Below are positions 32,270-43,460 of a stretch of DNA of 64,000 nucleotides, one piece after another. The position numbers and the translations under genes were made by a program. The notes beneath the pieces are model-generated. The model had not been told where the DNA came from and did not search any database. It was given only the letters and a program-made list of their open reading frames with translations. This DNA comes from Bos javanicus (taxonomy: Eukaryota; Chordata; Mammalia; Artiodactyla; Bovidae), in NCBI RefSeq assembly GCF_032452875.1, contig NC_083878.1:53140878-53204877 (forward strand), read 5' to 3'. Numbering within the stretch: position 1 is the stretch's first letter; each line of letters begins with the position of its first letter.

Positions 32270-33632
32270 CCCTTCCTGTGTAGTTGGTACTAACTACAGG
32301 GTTTTAATCTATTGCACCTGTCACTTTCAACGATGATCCCTCTGTTTTAGCTTCATCTGTTTGCTGGTCTCTTCAGTGTCTAATTTCCACCCTGACACAA
32401 GGGGGCATTGGTGGACAGTTTTTAGGCTCACTTGTTCAGTCGTGCTGTGGGGAGGGAGGGACGCTGCAAGCAAATAACACTGGTGTGTGCTCGCAGTGTC
32501 ACTGCCACACTGGGTTTGCCCCTGCTCATGGCGTGTGTGCTTTTCCTGTCAACACTGCTTAGGCTCTAGGTTGCTCTGCAGGGAACTGTCTGAGGCTGGC
32601 CGTGGGTTGTATGCACTTCCCAGGTCTAAGCCACTCAGGTTTAGGTACTCGGGTAGTCCTCAGAGGTGCAGACTTGGTTGGGCCTGCGTTTTGTGCCCTT
32701 CCCAGGTCCAAGCAGCTCAGGTGACCAGGTGTTTGGTGAGCATGGTTGCTGTGGCTTATCGCCTCCCCCTTCTCTGCTGCTTGGTTTTCTGAGTGTAAAA
32801 CTGGCACACCTTCTCAGGCGGATGTTGACCATCCAGAATCCCAAGAAGTCTTAGTTAGCAACAAAGCCTACTTGCAGTTTGGTAGATAATGCCTCTCTGG
32901 GGTTGCAACTGCCCTCTTCTGGCTCTGGCTACCTGTCACCAGAGGGGGATGGTCTGCAGCTTGCTAGCTCTGCTCAGTCCTGTGTTCTGTGAGTGGGCCT
33001 GATGGTGTCTTAGGTTAGGGCTTTTCATGTAGCTCTAGTCAGTCCTTTGTTCTGTGAGCAGGCCTGGTGGCATCTTAGGTTAGGGCTTTTTCTGTGGTAG
33101 CTATCCCACAGCCTGTTTTGCTAGCCCAAGTTAATTCCTTCAGATTGCCCTTGGGGCGTTCAGGCCCAGTCCTTACTCTAAGCAATGCAGCCTGCGCCTC
33201 CCTGCCCAGCCCCTGCTTGCTAGTGGCGAATGCAGACATCTGTGCTGCTTCTCCGATGGGGGAGTTACCATTGGTCATGTAATCTCTGGGTTTTAATTAT
33301 TTATTTTTCCTCCCAGTTATGTTGCCCTCTGTGGTTCCAATGCTCGCCACAGACTCAGCAGTGAGAGTGTTTCCTGGTGTTTGAAAATGTCTCTCTTTTT
33401 TAAGACTCCCTTCCTGGGATGGAACTCCATCCCTACCTCTTTTGTTTCTCTTTTTGTCTTTTATATTTTTCCTACCTCCTTTTGAAGACAATGGGCTGCT
33501 TTTTTGGGTGCCTGATGTCCTCTGCTGGCATTCAGAAGCTGTTTGTGGAATTGAACATCAGCATTCAAATGTTCTTTTGATGAATTTGTGGGGGAGAAAG
33601 TGATCTTCCCATCCTATTTCTCCACCATCTTC

Positions 33633-33997
33633 TGGAGAAGACTCTTGAAAGCCCCTTGGACTGCAAGGAGAACCTACCAGTCCATCCTAAAGGAGATCAG
33701 TCCTGGGTGTTCATTGGAAGGACTAATGTTGAAGCTGAGACTCCAATATTTTGGCCACCTGATGTGAAGAGCTAACTCATTTGAAAAAACCCTGATGCTG
33801 GGAAAGATTGAGGTCAGGAGAAGAAGGGAACGACAGAGGATGAGATGGTTGGATGGCATCACCGACTCAATGGACATGGGTGTGGGTGGACTCCAGGAAC
33901 TGAGTATGGACAGGGAAGCCTGGCATGCTATGGTTCATGGGGTCATAACAAGTGGGACACGACTGAGTGACTGAACTGAACTGAACTTCCAACTGTG
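33633..33997 (+). mobile_element. BovB LINE 3' end, right of the L1
   Basis: Starts at tggagaagactcttgaaagc exactly where the L1 5' end stops, and runs to the 3' terminus (gtgactgaactgaactgaac). Same orientation as the BovB at 25413-27172; about 480 bp of BovB is missing between the two pieces. Probably the two ends of one copy. Confidence 0.9.
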
Positions 33998-36900
33998 CCC
34001 AGTTGGTGGACTGAACTTCCAACTTCCAAGATGCTCAGCTTTCTTTACAGTCCAACTCTCACATCCATACAAGACTACTGGAAAATCCATAGATTTGACT
34101 AGATGGACCTTTGCTGGCAAATTAGTGTCTATGCTTTTTAATATGCTGTCTGGTTTGGTCATTACTTTTCTTCCAAGGAGCAAGCATCTTTAAATTTGGA
34201 TTGCTGCAGTCACCATCTACAGTGATTTTGGAGTCCAAGAAAATAAAGTATCTCACTATTTCCACTGTTTCCCCATCTATTTGCCATGATCTTACTTTTA
34301 TGAATATTGAGTTTGAAGCCAACTTTTTCACTATCCTCATTCACTTTCATCTAGAGGCTCCTTAGTTCTAATTCACTTTCTGCCATTAAGGTAGTGTCAT
34401 CTTAATATCTGAGGTTATTGATATTTCTTCCAGCAATCTTGACTCCAGCTTGTGCTTCATCCAGCCTGGCGTTTTGCACGATGTACTCTGCATAGAAGTT
34501 AAATAAGCAGGGTGACAATATACAGCCTTGATGTATTCTTTTCCCTATTTGGAACCAGTCTGCTGTTCCATGTCCAGTTCTAACTGTGCTTCTTTACCTG
34601 CATACAGATTTCTCAGGAGGCAGATCAGGTGGTCGGGTGCTCTCATCTTTTTAAAAAATTTCCACAGTTTGTTCTGATCCACATAGTCAGAGGCTTTGGA
34701 ATAGTCAATAAAGGAGAAGTAGATGTTTTTCTGGAACTCTCTTGCTTTTTTTGATGATCCAGAGGATGTTGGCAATTCTATCTCTGGTTCTGCTGCCTTT
34801 TAAAAATCCAGTTTGGACATCTGAAAGGTCATGGTTCAGGTACTGTTGAAGCCTGGCTTGGAGAATCTTAGTCATTACTTTCCTAGTGTGTGAGATAAGT
34901 GCCATTGTGCAGTAGTTTGAACATACTTTGGCATTGCCTTTTTTGGGGATTGGAATGAAAGCTTACCTTATCCTGTCCTGTGACTACTGCTGAGTTTTTC
35001 AAATTTGCTGGCATATTGAGTGCAGCACTTTCACAGCATCATATTTTAGGATTTGAAATAGTTCAACTGGAATTCCATCACCACAACTAGCTTTGTTCAT
35101 AGTCATACTTCCTAAGGCCCACTTCATTTCACATTCCAGGATATCTGGTTTTAGGTGAGTGATCACACCTTCATGATTATCTGGATCTCAATCTTTTTTT
35201 GATTTGTTATTTTGTGTATTCTTCCCACCTCTTCATAATGTTTTATACTTCTGTTAGATCCATACCATTTCTGTCCTTTATTGTGCCCATTTTTGCATGA
35301 AATGTTCCCTTGGTACCTCTAATTTTCTTGAGGAAATCTAGAGCCTTTCTCATTGTATTGTTTTCCTGTATTTCTTTGCATTGATCACGGAGGAAGGCTT
35401 TCTTATCTCTCCTTGCTATTCTTTGGAACTCTGCATTCAAATATGTATATCTTTCCTTTTCTCCTTGCCTTTTGTTTCACTTCTTTTCTTTGCTAGTTGT
35501 AAGGCCTTCTCAGACAATCATTTTGCCTTTTTGCATTTCCTTTTTTGGGGGATAATCTTGATCAGTTCAGTGAAGTTCAGTCACTCAGTCGTGTCTGACT
35601 CTTTGCGACCCCATGAATCGCAGCACGCCAGGTGTCCCTGTCCATCACCAATTCCCAAAGTTTACTCAAACTCATGTCCATCGAGTCAGTGATGCCATCC
35701 AGCCATCTCATCCTCTGTCATCCCCTTCTCCTCCTGACCCCAGTCCCTCCCAGCATCAGGGTCTTTTCCAATGAATCAACTCTTCACATGAGGTGGACAA
35801 AGTATTGGAGTTTCAGCTTCAACATCAGTCCTTCCAATGAACACCCAGGACTGATCTCCCTTAGGATGGACTGGTTGGATCTCCTTGCAGTCCAGAGGAC
35901 TCTCAAGAGTCTTCTCCAACACCAGTTCAAAAGCATCCATTCTTCGCTGCTCAGCTTTTTTCATAGTCCAACTCTCACATCCAGACATGACCACTGGAAA
36001 AACCATAGCCTTGACTAGACGGACCTTTGTTGACAATGGTTGTCTTTACTTTTTAATATGCTACCTAGGTTGGTCATAACTTTCCTTTTTTTTTTAATTT
36101 CATGGCTGCAATCACCATCTACAGTGATATTGGAGACCAAAAAAATAAAGTCTGACACTGTTTCCACTGTTTCCCCATCTATTTCCCATGAAGTGATGGA
36201 ACCAGATGCCATGATCTTCATTTTCTGAAGATTTAGATTTAAGCCAACTTTTTCATTCTCCACTTTCACTTTCATCAAAGGAGGCTTTTTAGTTCCTCTT
36301 CAGTTTCTGCCTTAAGGGTGGTGTCATCTGCATATCTGAGGTTATTGATATTTCTCCAGGCAATCTTGATTCCAGTTGTGCTTCTTCCAGCCCAGCTATT
36401 CTCATGATGTACTCTGCACATAAGTTAAATAAGCAGGGTGATAATATACAGCCTTGACGTACTCCTTTCCCAATTTGGAAACAGTCTGTTGTTCCACATT
36501 CAGTTGTAACTTTTGCTTCCTGACCTGCATATAGGTTTCTCAAGAGGCAGGTCAGGTGGTATGGTATTCCTGTCTCTTGAAGAATTTTCACAGTTTATTG
36601 GGATCCACACAGTCAAAGGTTTTGGCATAGTCAATAAAGCAGAAATAAATATTTTTCTGGAACTCTCTTGCTTTTTTGATGATCTACTGGATGTTGGTAA
36701 TTTGATCTCTGCCTTTTCTAAAAGCAACTTGAACATCTGAAAGTTCAGGGTTCATGTATTGCTGAAGCCTGGCATGGAGAATTTTGAGCATTATTTTACT
36801 AGTGTGTGAGATGAGTGCAATTGTGCGGTAGTTTGAGCATTCTTTTGGCATTGCCTTTCTTTGGGATTGGATTGAAATAACCTTTTCCAGTCCTGTGGCC

Positions 36901-37168
36901 ACTACTGAGTTTTCCAAATTTTCTAGCATACTAGTGCAGCACTTTCAGAGCATCATCTTTCAGGTTTTGAAATATTTCAACTGGAATTCCATCACCTCCA
37001 CTAGCTTTGTTTGTAGTGATGCTTTCTAAGGCCCACATGACTTCACATTCCAGGATGTCTGGCTCTAGGTGAATGATCACACATCATGATTATCTTGGTC
37101 ATGAAGATTTTTTGTACAGTTCTTCTGTGTATTCTTGTCACCTCTTCTGAATAACTTCTGCTTCTGTT

Positions 37169-37425
37169 GCTGCTGCATTGCTTTAGTCGTGTCTGACTCT
37201 GTGTGACCCCATAGATGGCAGCCCACCAGGCTTCCCGTCCCTGGGATTCTCCAGGCAAGAACACAGGAGTTGGTTGCCATTTTCTTCTCCGATGTATTAA
37301 AGTGCAGAGTGAAAGTGAAGTCGCTCAGTCATATCCGACTCTATTGACCCAATGTACTGCAGCCTACCAGGCTCCTCTGTCCATGGGATTTTCTAGGCAA
37401 AAGTACTGGAGTGGGGTGCCATTGC
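37169..37425 (-). mobile_element. BOV-A2 SINE in BovB copy B
   Basis: Antisense dimer with a gctgctgcattgc tail; short duplication cttctgtt at 37161-37168 and 37426-37433. It interrupts the BovB linker region. Confidence 0.93.
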
Positions 37426-37566
37426 CTTCTGTTAGGTTCATATAGTTTCTATCCTTTATGGAGCCCATTTGCATGAAACGTTCCCTTTGTATTTCTAATT
37501 TTCTTGAAAAGATCTCTAGTCTTTCCTATTCTGTTGTTTTCCTCTATATCTTTGCATTGATCACTG

Positions 37567-37835
37567 TTATGCTCTGCTATGCTAAGTCGCTTTAGTCGTG
37601 TCTGACTCTGTGTGACCCCATAGATGGCAGCCCACCAGGCTCCGCCATCCCTGGGATTCTCCAGGCAAGAATACTGGAGTGGGTTGCCATTTCCTTCTCC
37701 AATGCATGAAAGAGAAAAGTGAAAGTGAAGTCCCACAGTCGTGTCCGACTCTTAGTGACCCCATGGACTGCAGCCTACCAGGCTCCTCTGTCCATGGGAT
37801 TTTCCAGGCAAGAGTACTGGAGTGGGGTGCCATTG
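37567..37835 (-). mobile_element. Second BOV-A2 SINE in BovB copy B
   Basis: Antisense dimer (gctaagtcgctttagtcgtg through ggagtggggtgccattg), only about 140 bp from the previous one. I see no clear TSD, and a few BovB bases are missing at the site. Confidence 0.93.
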
Positions 37836-39545
37836 GGCTTAATTATTTCTCCTTGCTATTCTTTGGAACTCTGCATTCAGATTCTTATATCTTTCCTTTT
37901 CTCCTTTGCTTTTCCCTTCTCTTCTTTTCACAGCTATTTGTAAGGCCTCCCCAGACAGCCATTTTGCTTTTTTGCAATTCTTTTCCATGGGGATGGTCTT
38001 GATCCCTGTCTCCTGTACAATGTCACGAACCTCCGTCCGTAGTTCATCAGGCACTCTATCAGATCTAGTCCCTTAAATCTATTTCTCACTTCCACTGTAT
38101 AATCATAAGGGATTTGATTTAGGTCATACCTGAATTATCTAGTGGTTTTCCCTACTTTCTTCAATTTAAGTCTGAATTTGGTAATAAAGAGTTCATGATC
38201 TGAGCCACAGTGAGCTCCCAGTCTTGTTTTTGCTGATGGTATAGAGCTTCTCCATCTTTGGCAGCAAAGAATATAATCAATCTGATTTCGATGTTGACCA
38301 TCTGGTGATGTCCATGTGTAGAGGCTTCTCTTGTGTTGTTGGAAAAGGGTGTTTGCTACAATCAGTGCATTTTCTTGGAAAAACTCTATTAGCCTTGCCC
38401 TGCATCATTCTGTACTCAAAGGCCAAATATGCCTATTACTCTAGGTGTTTCTTGACTTCCTACTTTTGCATTCCAGTCCCCTCTAATGAAAAGGACATCT
38501 TTTTGGGGTGTTAGTTCTAAAAGTTCTTGTAGGTCTTCATAGAACCGTTCAACTTCAACTTCTTCAGCATTTCTGGTTAGGGCATAGACTTGGATTACTG
38601 TGATATTGAATGGTTTGCCTTAAAAACAGAGATCATTCTGTCTTTTGTAGGATTGCATCCAAGTACTGCATTTTGGACTCTTTTGTTGACCATAATGGCT
38701 ACTCCATTTCTTCTGAGGGATTCCTGCCCACAGTAGTAGACATAATGGTCATCTGAGTTAAATTCACCCATTCCAGTCCATTTTAGTTCACTGATTCCTA
38801 GAATGTCTATGTTCACTCTTGCCATCTCATTTGACCACTTCCAATTTGCCTTGATTCATGGATGAGAGGAACGACCCAACGTCTGAGGTCAGGGATGGCA
38901 GCCAAGAGCAGCTATTCCATGTCTGAGGTCACGGGCTGCAGACAAGAGGAGCAACCCCATGTCCAAGGAATGGAGGCTGCGTGGGTGCAGGAGGGCTGAG
39001 AGGAGCTACTGCACATTCAAGGTCAGGAGGGGCCACTCGTCCAAGGTAAGGAGCAGCAGCTGTGCTTTAATGGAGTAGCTGTGAAGAGATACCCCACCTC
39101 CAAGGTAATAGAAACCCAAATTAGATGGTAGGTGATGTGGGAGGGCAGGTAAACTGAAACAATAATCACAGAGAACCAGCCAGTCTGATCACACGGACTA
39201 CAGCCTTGTTTAACTCAGTGAAACTAAGCCATACCGTGTGGGGCCACCTAAGACGGACCGTTCATGGTGGAGAGGTCTGACAGAATGTGGTCCACTGGAG
39301 AAGGGAATGGCAAACCATTTCAGTATTCTTGCCTTGAGAACCCCATGAATAGTAGGAAAAGGTAAAATGATAGGATACTGAAAGAGGAACTGCCCAGGTT
39401 GGTAAGTACCCAATCTTGATCACTGCCTCTTGTACAATGTCATGAGCCTCCATCCATAGTTCTTCAGGCACTCTGTCTAACAGGTCTAATCCCTTGAATC
39501 TGTTTGTCACTTCCACTGTATAATCGTAAGGGCTTTCATTTGGTG

Positions 39546-41524
39546 TAAGATGGCAGAGTAAAAGGATGTGCACTCATCTTCTCCTGTGAGAACGCCAAAA
39601 CTGCAACTCACTGCTGAACAACTGTCGACTGAAGAACGTTGGATTCCACCGAAAAATATACCCGACATCCAAGGACAAAGGAGAAGCCCTAGGAAGATGG
39701 TAGGAGGGGCAAAATCAAGTTTAGGATAAAACTCTTTACCCTCCAGAGATACTCAGAAGGCTCAAACAAACCTTGTGCACACCAGAACCCGGGGACCCCA
39801 CACAGAGACTGAGCCCAAACTGTGTTTGAGTGCCTCCTGCAAAGGTATGGGTCTGCAGTGGCCAGCCACAGTGGCAGGGGCTCTGGGTGAAGCATACCTG
39901 GGTATAGCATAAGCTGTCTTGGAGGAGGTCACCATTGACACCTCCATTAAGTCTCCAGAATATAGACAGGATGGGGAAAACAGACACTTGGAGGGCAGAA
40001 AGAACCTTATGAATATCAGGACCCAGAAGAAATGAGCAGTAACCCCACAAGAGACTGACCCAGACTTGCCTGTGAGGGTCTAGGAGTCTCCAGTGGAGGC
40101 GTGGGTCGAAGGTGGCCTGTTTACAGGATCAGGGGCACTGAGCGCAACAGTGGGCACATGGGACTGTTTGAAAGAGGTCACTGTTATCTGCATTAGCTTC
40201 ACCATATTTTGGCCTCAGGTCAAACAAGAGAGAGGGAATACAGCCCCACCCATCAAGGGAAAAATGGATTAAAGATTTACTGACCATGGCTCCAACCATC
40301 AGAACAAGACCCAGTTTCTCCCTCAGTTAGTCTCTCTCTTTAGGAAGCTTCCATAAGCCTCTTATCCTTATCCATATGAGGGCAGACAGAATGAAAACCA
40401 CAATCACAGAAACCTAACCAAATTGATCACATGGACCACAGCCTTGTCTAACTCAATGAAACTATAAGCCATGTCTTGGAGGGCCACCCAAGATGGATGG
40501 GTCATGGTGGAGAGTTCTGACAAAATGTGGTCCACTGGAGAAGGGAATGGCAAACCACTTCAGTATTCTTGCCTTGAGAACCCCATGAACAGTATGGAAA
40601 GGCAAAAAGTTAAGACACTAAACGATGAACTCCCCAGGTTGGTAGGTGCCCGATATGCTACTGGAGAACAGTGCAGAAATAACTTCAGAAAGAATGAAGA
40701 GATGGAGCCAAAGCAAAAACAACACCCAGTTGTGGATGTGACTGGTGATGACAGTAAAGTCTAATGTTCTAAAGAGCAATATTGCATAGGAACCTGGATT
40801 ATTAGGTCAAACAGGAGTTGGCAAGAGTGAACATTGACATTTCAGGAATCAGCGAAATAAAATGGACTGAAATGGGTGAATTTAATTCAGATGACCATTA
40901 TATCTACTACTGTGGGCAAGAATCCTTTAGAAGAAATGGAGTAGCCATCATAGTCAACAAAAGATTCTGAAATGCAGTACTTGGATGCAATCTCAAAAAC
41001 GACAGAATGATCCCTGTTCATTTCCAAGCCAAACCATTCAGTAACATAGTAATCCAAGTCTATCCCCTGTCTAGTAATGCTGAAGAAGCTAAAGTTGAAC
41101 AGATCTATGAAGACCTTCTAGAACTAACACCTCAAAAAGATGTCATTTTCATTATAGGGGACTGGAATGCAAAAGTAGGAAGTCAAGAAACACCTGGAGT
41201 AACAAGCATATTTGGCCTTGGAATACAAAACAGCAGGCCAAAGGCTAACATAGTTTTCCTAAGAGAACACACTGGTCATAGCAAACACCCTCTTCCAACA
41301 GCACAAGAGAAGACTCTATTCATGGATATCATCAGTTGGTCAATACCGATATCGGATTGATTATATTATTTGCAGCCAAAGATGGAGAGGCTCTATAAAG
41401 TCATCAAAAACAAGACTGGCAGCTGACTGTGGCTCAGATCATGAACTCCTTATTGTCAAACTCAGACTTAAGTTGAAGAAAGTAGGGAAAATCACTAGAC
41501 CATTCAGGTATGAACAAAATTAAA
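39546..41524 (+). pseudogene. BovB copy A, inverted 5' part (leader and endonuclease)
   Basis: Plus-strand BovB from a leader at 39546 to the end of the endonuclease region near 41524 (accattcaggtatga). The body shared with copy B starts near 40381. The frame 41007-41360 holds the second half of an APE-type endonuclease, which nicks target DNA, with the catalytic-type word IIGDWNAKVGSQE about residues 49-61. An upstream piece (40471-40764) covers the N-terminal region. The last plus-strand base corresponds to the same consensus position where the antisense part (39545) begins, as expected for one element with an inverted 5' part. Confidence 0.88.
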
Positions 41525-41930
41525 TATTAAATAATAACAACAAAGAAAAGTGAAAAATGATCACTACCATAAGAAATAAGAAGTGTGTATACTACCAGCA
41601 ATTGAAGCCATTGTGGGAAATCAGGAAACATGTGATGAAAATAAACTTATTTTAAATTTAATAAATAACTAGAGTAAGCAGTGTGCTATTCCATAAATTT
41701 TTTTTCTTATATTTCTGCACAGTTAGGGCTTTGTGAACTACTTTTAATGAAAGTTTGTCCCTAGGTTAAAGGAAGGACCAGACGGTAATCGATCCATCAC
41801 TGATTGGAGATTCTGTTCCAGACAATGGAGTATTTGGTGCTCTGTAAAATAGTTCTCAATTGAAATAGTCATAACTGGTGAAAATATTTATTTATATCTA
41901 CAGATGAACCAAATTATGGGGGAAAAAATC
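41525..41930. other. Unassigned interval
   Basis: About 400 bp of AT-rich sequence after the BovB inversion. No gene or repeat recognised. Confidence 0.4.
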
Positions 41931-41931
41931 T

Positions 41932-42008
41932 ACCTGGTTTGATCAAAAAGTTAATTCTGTTTTTTCATACCATGTAATGGAAAAATCCAAAAGAGCTTTT
42001 GGCCAACC
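41932..42008. mobile_element. Mariner-derived MITE (MADE1-like), 77 bp
   Basis: Palindromic: acctggtttgatcaaaaag at the left is the imperfect reverse complement of cttttggccaacct at the right, with tttttcata/tggaaaaa in the centre. The layout and length match ~80-bp mariner MITEs made of two terminal repeats. Non-autonomous and old. Confidence 0.75.
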
Positions 42009-43189
42009 TCATGGTAACTTATCAATAAGAAGGACAGTAATATGTGACTCATCACCAATATTCACTCCTCCTGTTTATTTCTCTCTGCATATGCTCCATT
42101 TTAGGAAGATGTGGTCAAGAGATTGTAGTTTCCTCTCTTCTCAGGTCTCAGTCAAGGGCTACAATATCTCTCCAGGAGGGCAAAATAAGCAGCCTTCCTC
42201 ATCCCCCCAGCTCCATGTTGCAGAGGCAAAATTCTAGGTCAGTGTTGTTGGAGTAGTAACTCAGAAATTGTGTATAGGAGAGAGTGGACATAAAGGACAA
42301 AAAATTCTCCCTGAAGGAAGTGATTTTATTTGGAATAGAGAGTGAAGAAGTGTCCTATTAGGGAGCAGTGTGGTTTTCAGAAAGATTCGATGACTTGCCT
42401 CTTAAAGTCCCTCATATTGCCAAGACTATATCTAATCCTTCTGCCTAGATCTTTGAGTTATAAACCATGAGGGAAATGAGCATTGAAATTTTAATGTATT
42501 TATCATAACTCTATACTTAACATCGGGCAAGAATCCCTGACACTTTACTGAAAGGAAGGAAAAAGTGAAAAAATGGGGTGGAAATTCTGCCAAGTTACTG
42601 AGATCAATACAAAAAAAAAAAAACAATTTTTTTTAAAAAGCTTAATTTATTAAGGGGCCAGTGGAAATTTGGAATCCTCAATGCTGCCTTATTTGACCAG
42701 TTTCTAAAGTCTGTCCTTCTACGAATCATCTGTGAAAGTGGGCCTCTGCATGGAACCAGGCTATTTATCAGGTTTTACAGTTTGTATGAGACAAAGATTG
42801 TTCAGTATTTAAAGAGGCAGGATACTATGGTCTGAAGATGCAATACTTGCTATAATATAAAATAAATATTGACAAGAAATAAGAGCCATTTTGGAATTGC
42901 TTCCACAGGGTAGTACAAACAGAACCAACTGTTGGTTTATTTGAGTTTTAACCAGTCACATTTGATGTGGTCTCTAATATAATGTTGGCAAAGAGGAGAA
43001 GTAAGGCTGTTCCTTGGGACAATGTTAAGTCCATCATCCCATATATCTGTTTTCAAATTTCAATGTCAAGGACCCCATCAAAAATTATTGTACTTATATT
43101 GATTTTTCATAAACGTATTAAAACAATCAATATTTTGTAAGGCCCCCAAATTTTCATAGTCATCATGCTAATTGCTGTGCGTACATGGG
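42009..43189. other. Unassigned interval, 1.2 kb
   Basis: No recognised repeat apart from A/T runs near 42610-42640. Overlapping frames at 41977-42256 partly cover the MITE and are not credible genes. Confidence 0.4.
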
Positions 43190-43195
43190 TGAGCA

Positions 43196-43420
43196 GGCTT
43201 CTCAGGTGGCTCAGTGGCAAAGAATCCACCTGCCAGTACAAGACATGCAGGAGACATGGGTTCACTCCCTGGGTTCACAAGGTCACCGGGAGGAGGAAAT
43301 GGCAACCCATTCCAGTATTCTTGGCTGGAAAATTCCATGGACAGAGGAGCCTGGTGGACTACAGTCCATGGGGTCACAAAGAGTCAAACATGACTGAGCA
43401 ACTGAGCACACACACATGAA
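43196..43420 (+). mobile_element. Bov-tA SINE with short TSD
   Basis: ggcttctcaggtggctcag head, ggttcactccctgggttc B-box, BovA body, tail with cacacaca. Direct repeats tgagca at 43190-43195 and 43421-43426. Confidence 0.92.
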
Positions 43421-43460
43421 TGAGCAAAATTAACATAGTTCTTTCCACTATGAAACCTAT

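Larger units (their letters stand above)
27173..33632 (-). mobile_element. Ruminant L1 (L1_BT-like), intact 5' end, 3' part missing
   Basis: About 6.5 kb of antisense L1. It begins at the right with a 5' terminus (the minus strand reads gaagatggtggagaaatagg) and runs through a 5' UTR, ORF1 and about two thirds of ORF2, then ends at 27173 inside the ORF2 region after the RT core (gattcttctgatccatgaac). The 3' third of ORF2, the 3' UTR and the poly(A) are gone. A BOV-A2 and microsatellites lie in the 5' UTR. The 5' UTR is closely similar to the L1 start at 63340, so two same-family copies keep their 5' ends in this window. Confidence 0.93.
30531..33632 (-). promoter_or_regulatory. L1 5' UTR (antisense), about 3 kb including inserts
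   Basis: The region between the ORF1 start and the 5' end of the element. It should hold the L1 Pol II promoter. It contains three 146-bp tandem units (31122-31559), TA and TC microsatellites, a BOV-A2 insertion (31995-32269) and a more GC-rich outer part (32500-33300). Several open frames here are chance frames. Confidence 0.8.
35565..39411 (-). pseudogene. BovB copy B, nested, with inverted 5' end
   Basis: A long BovB inserted in copy A. TSD aatcttgatca lies at 35554-35564 and 39412-39422. Antisense from the 3' end (gttcagtgaagttcagtcac) through RT (pieces 36015-36278, 36289-36591 and 36684-36929, the latter with LISHTSKIMLKILHARLQQY) and the linker to the endonuclease N-terminus (38595-38825, NIDILGISELKWTGMGEFNS). 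At 38861/38862 it flips: 38862-39411 is plus-strand 5' UTR and leader (cagggatggcagccaagag through aactgcccaggttgg). About 190 bp of consensus is lost at the flip. Two BOV-A2 copies interrupt it. Confidence 0.93.
34030..39545 (-). pseudogene. BovB copy A, antisense 3' part (outer, interrupted)
   Basis: Antisense BovB running from the RT C-terminal region (agatgctcagctttctttac) through RT (34030-35240) and linker to 35564, then resuming at 39423 (ctgcctcttgtacaatgtc) and ending near 39545. The interruption is BovB copy B, bordered by an 11-bp TSD. Coding pieces include 34545-34775 (VDQNKLWKFFKKMRAPDHLIC), 34705-34905 (QTGFLKGSRTRDRIANIL) and 35243-35440 (linker). Its own last ~450 bp (3' UTR and tail) is missing. 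The 5' part follows in the opposite orientation. Confidence 0.92.

Noticed and set aside
32487..32844. Overlapping GC-richer frames of 67-101 codons
   Set aside because: They lie on both strands of the L1 5' UTR, whose composition alone yields such frames.
39736..40050. 104-codon minus-strand frame in the BovB leader
   Set aside because: Antisense to the BovB copy A leader, with no similarity to a known domain and no start context of note.
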